64,000 nucleotides of DNA. Origin: Xylophilus sp. Leaf220 (GTDB lineage: Bacteria > Pseudomonadota > Gammaproteobacteria > Burkholderiales > Burkholderiaceae_C). The stretch lies in the NCBI RefSeq assembly GCF_001421705.1, contig NZ_LMKO01000012.1, positions 2,547-66,546 of the forward strand, in the 5' to 3' direction. Below the pieces are notes generated by a model, which saw nothing but the letters and a program-made list of their open reading frames with translations, made no database searches and was not told the origin of the DNA. A program made the position numbers and the translations under genes. This document shows positions 44,861 through 52,345 of the stretch, in pieces (positions within the stretch are counted from its first letter, which is position 1; the number at the start of each line of letters is the position of its first letter).

Positions 44861-45991
44861 ATGTCTGTAGGACTGCACCGCCGCGCGATCGGCGCTCTTG
44901 TCGGCATGGCGCTGGCCACCGCCTGCCTTGCAGGCCCGGCTGCGGCGGCCGATGCGGTGAAGGCCGTGCCGGTGGCGCAGGGCCTGTCGTCGCCCTGGGC
45001 GGTGGCGTTCCTGCCGGGCGGCAAGTTCCTCGTCACCGAGCGTCCGGGGCAGATGCGCATCGTCTCCGCGGCGGGCGAGGTGCAGCCGGCGTTGCAGGGC
45101 GTGCCGGCGGTCGCCGCGGCGGGGCAGGGTGGCCTGCTCGACGTGGTGACCGACAGCGGCTTCGCTGCCAACCGCGCGCTCTACTTCTGCTATTCGGAAG
45201 CAAACGCCAACGGCACGAACGGCACTGCGCTGGCCCGCGCGGTGCTGTCTGCCGACGAACGCCGGCTGGAGCAGGTGAAGGTGCTGTTCCGCCAGCAGCC
45301 GAAGATCGCCAGCAGCTTGCACTTCGGCTGCCGCATCGTGGAGAAGGCCGACGGCACGCTGTGGCTGACCCTGGGGGAGCGTTCGTCGAAGAAGGAAGAG
45401 GCACAGAACCTCAAGAGCCACCTGGGCAAGATCGTGCGCATCGCCAAGGACGGAACGGTGCCGCCCGACAACCCGTTCGTCGGCCGCGCCGACGCGCTGC
45501 CCGAGATCTGGAGCTGGGGCCACCGCAACGCGCAGGGCGCCACGCTGGGCCCCGACGGCCGGCTGTGGATGCACGAGCACGGACCGCAGGGCGGCGACGA
45601 GATCAACGTTCCGGTGGCCGGCCGCAACTACGGCTGGCCGGTGATCACCTACGGCGAGAACTACGGCGGCGGGCCCATCGGCCGCGGCATCACCCAGCAG
45701 CAGGGCATGGAGCAGCCGCTGCACTACTGGGTGCCGTCGATCGCGCCGTCGGGCATGGCGTTCCTCACCGGCGACCGCTACGGCCCGGCCTGGAAGGGCA
45801 GCCTCTTCGTCGGCTCGCTGAAGTTCGGCCGGCTGCACCGGCTGCAGATCGAAGGCGGCAAGGTGGCGCGCGAGGAGTTCCTGCTGGAGAGCCTGCGCGA
45901 GCGCATCCGCGACGTGCGCCAGGGCCCGGACGGCTGGCTCTATGTGCTGACCGACGGCCCGCAGGGCCGCCTGCTGCGGCTGGAGCCGTAG
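44861..45991 (+). CDS. PQQ-dependent aldose sugar dehydrogenase (YliI/Asd-like)
   Basis: Exported beta-propeller oxidoreductase of 376 residues. The signal peptide (1-30) ends at 'GPAAAA'. The soluble glucose dehydrogenase-type features are present: 'LSSPWAVAFLPGGKFLVTERPG' at the first blade, catalytic-type H154 in 'SSLHFGCRIV', 'SWGHRNAQG' and 'HGPQGGDEIN'. Characterised relatives oxidise aldoses with PQQ as cofactor in the periplasm. No PQQ synthesis gene is in the window, so the cofactor comes from elsewhere. It is followed by a separate hydrolase gene after about 75 bases. Confidence 0.88.
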   Translation: MSVGLHRRAIGALVGMALATACLAGPAAAADAVKAVPVAQGLSSPWAVAFLPGGKFLVTERPGQMRIVSAAGEVQPALQGVPAVAAAGQGGLLDVVTDSGFAANRALYFCYSEANANGTNGTALARAVLSADERRLEQVKVLFRQQPKIASSLHFGCRIVEKADGTLWLTLGERSSKKEEAQNLKSHLGKIVRIAKDGTVPPDNPFVGRADALPEIWSWGHRNAQGATLGPDGRLWMHEHGPQGGDEINVPVAGRNYGWPVITYGENYGGGPIGRGITQQQGMEQPLHYWVPSIAPSGMAFLTGDRYGPAWKGSLFVGSLKFGRLHRLQIEGGKVAREEFLLESLRERIRDVRQGPDGWLYVLTDGPQGRLLRLEP

Positions 45992-46065
45992 ACCGCGGCC
46001 GGCGCAAGGGGGTGGGCTGCGACAATCGGCCCATCTCCCATTTCCTGCCCCTGCGCACCCCTGCC

Positions 46066-46665
46066 ATGCTGCTCGACGCCTCCGAATCCCAACTCGTCCT
46101 GGTGGACTACCAGGAACGCCTGATGCCCGCGATCTTCGAGGGCCCGGCGGTGCTGGCCAACGCGCTGCGACTGGCCCGCGCGGCACAGCTGCTGGAGGTG
46201 CCGGTCTGGGGCACCGAGCAGAACCCGTCGGGCCTCGGCCCCAACGACCCCGCACTGCGCGCGCTGTGCCACCGCACCCTGGCCAAGATGCAGTTCAGCG
46301 CAGTCGAGGAAGGCCTGGGCGACTGGCTGCGGCCGGCGCCCAGGCCGCAGGGCGGCAACGCCCGCAGCCTGCCCAAGCACCTGCAGAAGCCGGCCCAGGC
46401 GCCCGAGCCCGGCGTCATCGTGATCGCGGGCTGCGAAGCGCACATCTGCCTGCTGCAGACCGCGCTCGACCTGCTGGAGGACGAGTTCGAGGTCTGGGTG
46501 GTGACCGACGCCTGCGGGTCGCGCACCGAGCGCAACCGCGACGCCGCCTTCGACCGCCTGGCCGGCAGCGGTGCCGAGCTGGTCACCACCGAGATGGTGC
46601 TGTTCGAATGGCTGGGCTCGGCCGAGCATCCCGATTTCAAGGCGATCCAGGACCTGGTGCGCTGA
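46066..46665 (+). CDS. Isochorismatase-family cysteine hydrolase
   Basis: Alpha/beta hydrolase-like enzyme of 199 residues of the isochorismatase/nicotinamidase fold. The likely catalytic set is D14 ('LVLVDYQERL'), K74 ('LAKMQFSA') and C128 ('CEAHICLLQTALDLL'). The subgroup resembles YcaC/ISOC1-like proteins of unknown substrate. An insertion at about 90-115 ('RPAPRPQGGNARSLPKHLQ') is longer than usual. The ATG at 46066 gives a normal N terminus. It lies between the sugar dehydrogenase and prpE, both on the same strand, but there is no functional link I can support. Confidence 0.85.
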   Translation: MLLDASESQLVLVDYQERLMPAIFEGPAVLANALRLARAAQLLEVPVWGTEQNPSGLGPNDPALRALCHRTLAKMQFSAVEEGLGDWLRPAPRPQGGNARSLPKHLQKPAQAPEPGVIVIAGCEAHICLLQTALDLLEDEFEVWVVTDACGSRTERNRDAAFDRLAGSGAELVTTEMVLFEWLGSAEHPDFKAIQDLVR

Positions 46666-46779
46666 ACGCCGGCGCCGGCGGCGTCAGCCCGCTGCAAGTC
46701 CCGCTCCGATAATGGACCGGCCCCCGCCACGAGGGGCGCCCGCCGACCCCCCGGCGGGAACCATGAGGAGACAGACGCG

Positions 46780-48753
46780 ATGCAGGACACCGACCCGTAC
46801 GGCCCCTACGCCAGCTTCCACCGCCGCTCCATCGACGAGCGCGACGCCTTCTGGGCCGAGCAGGCCCGGCTGATCGACTGGCACACGCCGCCCCAGCGCA
46901 TCTGCGACTACGACCGGCCGCCCTTCGCCCGCTGGTTCCCGGGCGGCACCACCAACCTCTGCCACAACGCGGTCGACCGGCACCTCGCCACCCGGGCCGA
47001 CCAGCCGGCGCTGATCGCCGTCTCCACCGAGACGGGCACCGAGCGCACCTACACCTTCGCCGAACTGCACGCCGAGGCGCAGCGCATGGCCGCCGCGCTC
47101 CAGGCCCTGGGCGTGCGGCAGGGCGACCGGGTGCTGCTCTACATGCCGATGATCGCCGAGGCCGTCTTCGCGATGCTGGCCTGCGTGCGCATCGGCGCGC
47201 TGCATTCGGTGGTGTTCGGCGGCTTCGCGCCGGCATCGCTGGCCAGCCGCATCGACGATGCCGAGCCGACCGTGATCGTCAGCGCCGACGCCGGGTCGCG
47301 CGGTGGCCGTGTGATCCCGTACAAGCCGCTGCTCGACGAGGCGCTGCGCCTGGCCGCCCGGCCGCCGGCGCATGTGCTGCTGGCCGACCGGGGCCTGGCG
47401 CCGATGGCCCTCGTGGCCGGCCGCGACCACCTGTGGCGCGACCTGCGGCAGCAGCACCTCGATGCGCAGGTGCCCTGCGTCTGGCTCGACGCCACCCACC
47501 CGAGCTACACCCTCTACACCAGCGGCACCACCGGCCGGCCCAAGGGCGTGCAGCGCGACACCGGCGGCTACACCGTGGCGCTGGCGGCCAGCATGCGGCA
47601 CATCTTCGATGCGCAGCCCGGCCAGACCTTCTTCTGCACCAGCGACATCGGCTGGGTGGTGGGCCACAGCTACATCGTCTACGGCCCGCTGATCGGCGGC
47701 ATGGCGACCATCCTCTACGAAGGCCTGCCGGTGGTGCCCGCGGCGCTGCGCGCGCCCGATGCGGCGGGGCCCGAGGGCCCGGATGCGGGCATCTGGTGGC
47801 GGCTGGTGGAGAAGTACCGCGTCACCCACATGTTCTCGGCCCCCACCGCAATCCGGGTGCTGCGCAAGCAGGATCCGGCCTGGCTCACCCGCCACGACCT
47901 GTCGAGCCTGCAGGGCCTGTGGCTTGCCGGGGAGCCGCTCGATGCGCCCACCGCCCAGTGGGTGCAGGACGCGCTGCAGGTGCCGGTGATCGACAACTAC
48001 TGGCAGACCGAGAGCGGCTGGCCGATCCTGACCATCGCCCGCGGGGTGCACCGCACGCCGCCGCGCCTGGGAAGCCCGGGCTTTCCGATGTACGGCTACG
48101 ACCTGACGCTGGTGGACGAGGGCACCGGAGACGAGATCACCGAACCTGGCCAGAAGGGCGTGATCGCGATCGACGGCCCCCTGCCGCCCGGCTGCATGCA
48201 GACCGTCTGGCGCGACGACGCCCGCTTCGTCGCCACCTACTGGCAGAGCCTGCCGGGGCCCGAGCGCTACAGCACCTTCGACTGGGGCATGCGCGACGCC
48301 GATGGGTATCTCTTCATCCTGGGCCGCACCGACGACGTGATCAACGTCGCCGGCCACCGGCTGGGCACGCGCGAGATCGAGGAGATCGTCTCGGGCCATC
48401 CGGGCATCGCCGAGGTGGCGGTGGTGGGCGTGGCCGATGCGCTGAAGGGGCAGGCCGCTTTCGCACTGGCGGTGCCGCGCGACCCGGCGGCGTGTACCGA
48501 TGCCGCGGTCGCGGCCGCGCTGGAGGCGGCGGTCATGGCGCGGGTCACCGAGCAGCTGGGCGCGGTGGGCCGGCCGGCGCGGGTGCTCTTCGTGTCGCTG
48601 CTGCCCAAGACGCGCAGCGGCAAGCTGCTGCGCCGCGCGATCCAGGCGGTGTGCGAGGGCCGCGACCCGGGCGACCTGAGCACGCTCGAGGATCCTGCCG
48701 CGCTGCAGCAGGTGCAAGGCGCGGTCGCCGCCGCTCGGCCGGTGGCGTCCTGA
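46780..48753 (+). CDS. prpE: Propionate--CoA ligase
   Basis: AMP-forming acyl-CoA synthetase of 657 residues. The start 'YASFHRRSIDERDAFWAEQARLIDW' is typical of PrpE. The adenylation motif is 'TLYTSGTTGRPKGVQRD', followed by 'DIGWVVGHSYIVYGPL' and 'DNYWQTESGWPI'; the C-terminal catalytic lysine is K615 in 'TRSGKLLRR', the acetylation-regulated residue in this family. It activates propionate (and likely acetate less well) for entry into the methylcitrate cycle; no prpBCD genes are adjacent. A ribosome site, GAGGAG, lies about 12 bases before the ATG. Confidence 0.93.
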   Translation: MQDTDPYGPYASFHRRSIDERDAFWAEQARLIDWHTPPQRICDYDRPPFARWFPGGTTNLCHNAVDRHLATRADQPALIAVSTETGTERTYTFAELHAEAQRMAAALQALGVRQGDRVLLYMPMIAEAVFAMLACVRIGALHSVVFGGFAPASLASRIDDAEPTVIVSADAGSRGGRVIPYKPLLDEALRLAARPPAHVLLADRGLAPMALVAGRDHLWRDLRQQHLDAQVPCVWLDATHPSYTLYTSGTTGRPKGVQRDTGGYTVALAASMRHIFDAQPGQTFFCTSDIGWVVGHSYIVYGPLIGGMATILYEGLPVVPAALRAPDAAGPEGPDAGIWWRLVEKYRVTHMFSAPTAIRVLRKQDPAWLTRHDLSSLQGLWLAGEPLDAPTAQWVQDALQVPVIDNYWQTESGWPILTIARGVHRTPPRLGSPGFPMYGYDLTLVDEGTGDEITEPGQKGVIAIDGPLPPGCMQTVWRDDARFVATYWQSLPGPERYSTFDWGMRDADGYLFILGRTDDVINVAGHRLGTREIEEIVSGHPGIAEVAVVGVADALKGQAAFALAVPRDPAACTDAAVAAALEAAVMARVTEQLGAVGRPARVLFVSLLPKTRSGKLLRRAIQAVCEGRDPGDLSTLEDPAALQQVQGAVAAARPVAS

Positions 48754-48811
48754 TACAGCGCATGACGGTTGCGGCTCTAAGGTCTGCCGCATTCTTCAAC
48801 GGAGCCGACAC

Positions 48812-49492
48812 GTGAAACGCCACCTGACCGAAACCACCGGCCTGCAGCGCCTGGGCTATGCCGCCGCGGCCGGCGTGCTGGTGTTCGCCGCCGCCACGCC
48901 GCTCGTGCCGCCCGTGCGCTTGCTGCTGGCCTGGGTCGTCGCCGGCGCGACCGATCTCTGCCTGGCCTGGCTGCTGGCACGCAACTTCGATGCGCCGCGG
49001 ATCCGCGGCCGGGCCAAGGCCCAGGACGAATCGGCCGCGGTGCTGTTCCTGGCGATGGTGGTGGCGCTCTGCGCCAGCGTCGCGGCGATCGTGGTGCTGC
49101 TGCAGCAGACGCACGACCTGCCGCCGTCGCAGCGCGGTGCGCACGTCGCCTTGTCGATGCTGGCGCTGGCGACGTCCTGGCTCTGGATCCACACGCTCTT
49201 CGCCTTCCGCTACGCCCACCGCTACTACCAGAGCGAAGACGGCGGCCCGCAGGCGGCCGAGTCGAAGAAGGCCGCCAGCGGCGGGCTTGATTTTCCGGGG
49301 GAGGGCGATCCGGACTACTTCGATTTCCTCTACCAGTCGCTGGTGATCGGCATGACCTCGCAGGTGTCCGACGTGCAGGTGACCTCGTCCGCGATGCGCC
49401 GTCTGGTGACGGTGCACGGCCTGATGGCCTTCGTCTTCAACGTGGTGCTGCTGGCCCTGGGCGTGAACGCCGCAGCGTCGATGCTCGGGTAA
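48812..49492 (+). CDS. DUF1345 inner-membrane protein
   Basis: Predicted 226-residue membrane protein of the DUF1345 family, function unknown. About five hydrophobic segments are visible: 15-35, 38-55, 76-98, 110-130 and 200-222. The conserved region 'TLFAFRYAHRYYQ' followed by 'DYFDFLYQSLVIGMTSQVSDVQVTS' is the family signature and probably lies near the membrane surface. The start is GTG (48812-48814), set by the GGAG site at 48801-48804; no nearer ATG fits. It follows prpE by 58 bases and could be cotranscribed. Confidence 0.85.
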   Translation: MKRHLTETTGLQRLGYAAAAGVLVFAAATPLVPPVRLLLAWVVAGATDLCLAWLLARNFDAPRIRGRAKAQDESAAVLFLAMVVALCASVAAIVVLLQQTHDLPPSQRGAHVALSMLALATSWLWIHTLFAFRYAHRYYQSEDGGPQAAESKKAASGGLDFPGEGDPDYFDFLYQSLVIGMTSQVSDVQVTSSAMRRLVTVHGLMAFVFNVVLLALGVNAAASMLG

Positions 49493-49691
49493 ACCCGCGA
49501 GAGTTCCGCGGCATGCTCGACGACGGGCGATCGTCCTACAAAAAAGGTGCATCCAGCTTGCAATCGGGGCCGTAATGCCTCCCGAAGATGCACGGGCTGC
49601 GGCGCACAAACAAACAAGTGCCATGGCAGTGTCTTTAGTCGCACCGCCATAGTGGCTCGCGATTCCCACCACGTGTACCGAGGAGTTGAGC

Positions 49692-50672
49692 ATGATTCAA
49701 GAACCCGCAATGATGGATGTTTTGCAGCGCCGCAGCGAGAAGCTCGCAGAACGCCGGCAGTTCTTTCGCAAGACCGGCGGTTTCGCAGCCGGCATGGCCG
49801 GTGGCGCGATCCTGACCGCCTGCGGCGGCGGTTCCGGCGGCGCGGTCGCGGCCGATGCGCCGAGCGATGTCGAGATCCTCAACTTCGCGTTGAACCTGGA
49901 GTACCTCGAAGCCCAGTTCTACCAGCACGCCGTCTTCGGCGTGGGCCTGGCCGCCTCGCAGCAGACCGGCGTGGGCGTGCAGGGCGCGGTCGTAGGCGGT
50001 GGCCGCGCGGTGCCGTTCAGCGATCCGGTCGTCGCGGCCTATGCCCGTGAGATCGCACGCGACGAAGCCCAGCACGTGGCTTTCCTGCGTTCCGCTCTCG
50101 GCAGCGCAGCGGTGGCCCAGCCGGCACTCGACATCAGCGGCACCAATCCGAATGGCGCCTTCTCGCAAGCAGCGGTTGCTGCCGGCCTGATCACGCAGGG
50201 CCAGGTATTCGATCCGTATGCGAATGACGCCAACTTCCTGCTGGCCGCCTTCATCTTCGAAGACGTCGGTGTCACTGCCTACAAGGGCGCCGCGCCGCTG
50301 ATCACCAACAAGACCTACCTCGAAGCCGCAGCCGGCATCCTGGCGGCCGAGGCCTACCACGCAGGCCTGGTGCGTACGGTGCTGTACTCTAAGGGCCTGC
50401 AGACGCCTGCGCTGCGCACCTCGGCCGACGCCATCGCCCGGGCCCGCGACACGCTCGACAGCTCGAAGACCGCCGAAGCCAGCCTGACCGGCACCGGCGG
50501 CACCGCCCCGATCGCCGGCATCGTGCCGCTCGACTCCAACGGCATCGCCTACAGCCGCAGCTACGACGACGTGCTCAACATCGTCTACCTGAATCCAGGT
50601 GCGGTCACCAAGGGTGGCTTCTACCCGAACGGCCTGAACGGAACGCTGGTGATGAGCAGCGCCTTCGCATAA
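49692..50672 (+). CDS. Ferritin-like domain protein, Tat-exported lipoprotein
   Basis: Predicted 326-residue exported protein. The N terminus has a twin-arginine motif (RRQFFRK, 21-27), a hydrophobic stretch, and a lipobox LTAC with C44, so a Tat-dependent lipoprotein is likely. The body is a ferritin-like four-helix bundle with carboxylate/histidine motifs 'EYLEAQFYQHA', 'DEAQHVAFL', 'FEDVGVTAY' and 'AAEAYHAGLV', enough to form a di-iron site. A strong AGGAG ribosome site (49681-49685) fixes the start at 49692 rather than a TTG two codons upstream. The role, perhaps oxidative or desiccation stress, is unproven. A strong terminator follows. Confidence 0.86.
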   Translation: MIQEPAMMDVLQRRSEKLAERRQFFRKTGGFAAGMAGGAILTACGGGSGGAVAADAPSDVEILNFALNLEYLEAQFYQHAVFGVGLAASQQTGVGVQGAVVGGGRAVPFSDPVVAAYAREIARDEAQHVAFLRSALGSAAVAQPALDISGTNPNGAFSQAAVAAGLITQGQVFDPYANDANFLLAAFIFEDVGVTAYKGAAPLITNKTYLEAAAGILAAEAYHAGLVRTVLYSKGLQTPALRTSADAIARARDTLDSSKTAEASLTGTGGTAPIAGIVPLDSNGIAYSRSYDDVLNIVYLNPGAVTKGGFYPNGLNGTLVMSSAFA

Positions 50673-50707
50673 ATCTGCGCTGGCCCTGCCGGGCCAGACC
50701 GACAAAG

Positions 50708-50740
50708 GCGACCGTGTCCTCGTGGCACGGTCGCTTTTTT
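50708..50740 (+). terminator. Rho-independent terminator after the ferritin-like gene
   Basis: Nine-base arms GCGACCGTG (50708-50716) and CACGGTCGC (50726-50734), followed by six T residues. It ends the ferritin-like transcript ahead of the convergent EamA gene. Confidence 0.9.
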
Positions 50741-50789
50741 CATGGGCGCAACCTGCAACGGCGCCCGCGACCCGACGGCTTACGCAGGC

Positions 50790-51704
50790 TCAGGCCCGAG
50801 TCGCAGTTCGGCCCCAGCGCAAGAGCCCGGTCGAGACCAGCGTTCCCACCAGGATCACGAGGCCGCACCCCACCATCCACAGCGTGACCGGCTCGCCGAG
50901 CAGCACCGCGCCGTAGGCCACCGCGAACACCGGTGCCAGGAAGGTGACGGCCAGCGCCCGGCTCGGCCCGGCCCGTTCGATCAGGCGGAAGTACAGCAGG
51001 TAGGCCAGCGCGGTGCAGAGCACGCCCATCGCCACGATGGCGAACCATGCCTTGGCACCCGGCATCTGCGCCGGCCAGAACAGCGCGGTGGGAATCGCCA
51101 GCGCCAGCGCGGCGCCCAGCTGGCTACCCATGGCCGTGGCGATCGGGTGCACACCGCCGAGGTAGCGTTTGGCGTAGCTCGCGGCGGTGCCGTAGCAGGC
51201 ACAGGCCACCAGGCAGGCCGCCACCGGCAGCAGAGTGCCGCCCAGCGCGGTGCTGGCGCCCGGCACCGCGCTGCTGCGGCTGGCGAGCAGGGTCACGCCG
51301 GTGAAGCCGATCGCCAGTCCGCACCAGCGCTGCCAGTCCAGCCGGTCGCTCAGCCAGAGCCAGGCGACCACCGCGCCGAACAGCGGCACGGTGGCGTTCA
51401 CGATCGACGCGGTGCCGGTCGTCACATGCATCACCGCATACGAATACAGCGCGAACGGGATCGCCGAATTGAGCACGCCCGCCGCCAGGATGCGGCCGAA
51501 GTGGCGGCGCAGCGTCGGCACCTGGCCGCGCGCCACCAGCAGCGGCAGCAGCACCAGCGCGGCCACCGTGACCCGCAGCCCGGCGGTGGGCAGCGGGCCG
51601 AAATCGGTGGCGCCCAGGCGCATGAACAGAAAGGAACTGCCCCAGAGCGCGGCCAGCAGCAGGAAGTCGCCGAGCCAGGCGCGGGTGGGAATCGAGGGGG
51701 TCAT
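50790..51704 (-). CDS. EamA/DMT family transporter
   Basis: Drug/metabolite transporter of 304 residues with two EamA repeats and about ten hydrophobic segments. The first repeat starts at 'LGDFLLLAALWGSSFLFMRLG' and ends near 'YSYAVMHVTTGTASIVNATVPLFGAVVAWLWL'; the second starts near 'LLPVAACLVACACYG'. Substrates in this family range from amino acids to metabolites; none can be named here. The ATG overlaps the ogt stop by four bases (ATGA), so the transporter is translationally coupled to a DNA-repair gene, perhaps only by chance of packing. Confidence 0.88.
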   Translation of the reverse strand: MTPSIPTRAWLGDFLLLAALWGSSFLFMRLGATDFGPLPTAGLRVTVAALVLLPLLVARGQVPTLRRHFGRILAAGVLNSAIPFALYSYAVMHVTTGTASIVNATVPLFGAVVAWLWLSDRLDWQRWCGLAIGFTGVTLLASRSSAVPGASTALGGTLLPVAACLVACACYGTAASYAKRYLGGVHPIATAMGSQLGAALALAIPTALFWPAQMPGAKAWFAIVAMGVLCTALAYLLYFRLIERAGPSRALAVTFLAPVFAVAYGAVLLGEPVTLWMVGCGLVILVGTLVSTGLLRWGRTATRA

Positions 51705-52279
51705 GCCGGCGTACCGAAGAGGGAAGCGGCGCGGGGTGCGGACGGGCTGGCCTGGATGCCGGTGCCCGCGGCCTTCCCGCGCTCCAGCGCCAGCAGCGCC
51801 GCCTTGCGTTCCAGCCCGCCGGCATAGCCGGTCAGCAGCCCGGCGCTGCCCACCACCCGGTGGCAGGGCACGACGATGCTGACCGGGTTGCGGCCCACCG
51901 CGGCGCCGACTGCCCGCACGGCGGCAGGCCGGCCGACGGCCACCGCCAGCGCACCGTAGCTCGTCGTGGTGCCGAGCGGCAGCGCGACCAGTGCGCGCCA
52001 GACCGCCTGCTGGAAATCGGTCGCGCCCGGCAGGTCCAGCGGGATGGCGAAGCCCGCGCCGCTGCCGGCGAAGTAGGCGGAGAGTTCGGCCACGGCCCGG
52101 TCGAGCACCGCATGGGCGCGTTCGTGCAGCGGCCAGGTGCCGGGCGCATCCAGCTGCGGCGGCCGGTGGCGCTGGTCGAAGAACCACAGGCCCGCCAAGC
52201 CGCGCGGTGTGGCGGCGAGGTCGATGGCGCCCAGGGGCGATGTCCAGCGGCGCAGGACGGTGTCGGGTGGGTAGATCAT
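51701..52279 (-). CDS. ogt: Methylated-DNA--protein-cysteine methyltransferase
   Basis: Suicide repair protein of 192 residues that takes the methyl group from O6-methylguanine onto C139 in 'IVVPCHRVVG'. The helix-turn-helix that inserts into DNA ('TSYGALAVAVGRPAAVRAVGAAVGRNP') precedes it. It lacks the N-terminal Ada domain, which instead is fused to AlkA in the next gene upstream (52334-53950), so this operon splits the functions of enteric Ada differently. The dispersed palindrome lies in the 54-base gap between alkA and ogt. Confidence 0.94.
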   Translation of the reverse strand: MIYPPDTVLRRWTSPLGAIDLAATPRGLAGLWFFDQRHRPPQLDAPGTWPLHERAHAVLDRAVAELSAYFAGSGAGFAIPLDLPGATDFQQAVWRALVALPLGTTTSYGALAVAVGRPAAVRAVGAAVGRNPVSIVVPCHRVVGSAGLLTGYAGGLERKAALLALERGKAAGTGIQASPSAPRAASLFGTPA

Positions 52280-52304
52280 GGTTTTGTAGTGTTTTGATGC
52301 TGTA

Positions 52305-52345
52305 GCCGGCGTCGTGCGCCGGCCTTCAGCTATTTATTCGATAGC
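52305..52345 (-). repeat. Dispersed palindrome, long form (copy 3, inverted)
   Basis: On the minus strand: GCTAT (52345-52341), seven-base spacer, ATAGC (52333-52329), TGAAG, GCCGGCG (52323-52317), loop, CGCCGGC (52311-52305). The first palindrome encodes the last residues of the AlkA protein and its TAA stop (52334-52336). Confidence 0.85.

Noticed and set aside
45189-45206. A ninth copy of the dispersed palindrome in the sugar dehydrogenase gene (GCTATTCGGAAGCAAACG)
   Set aside because: The right arm is incomplete and the spacer is too short, so the resemblance is probably chance in coding sequence.
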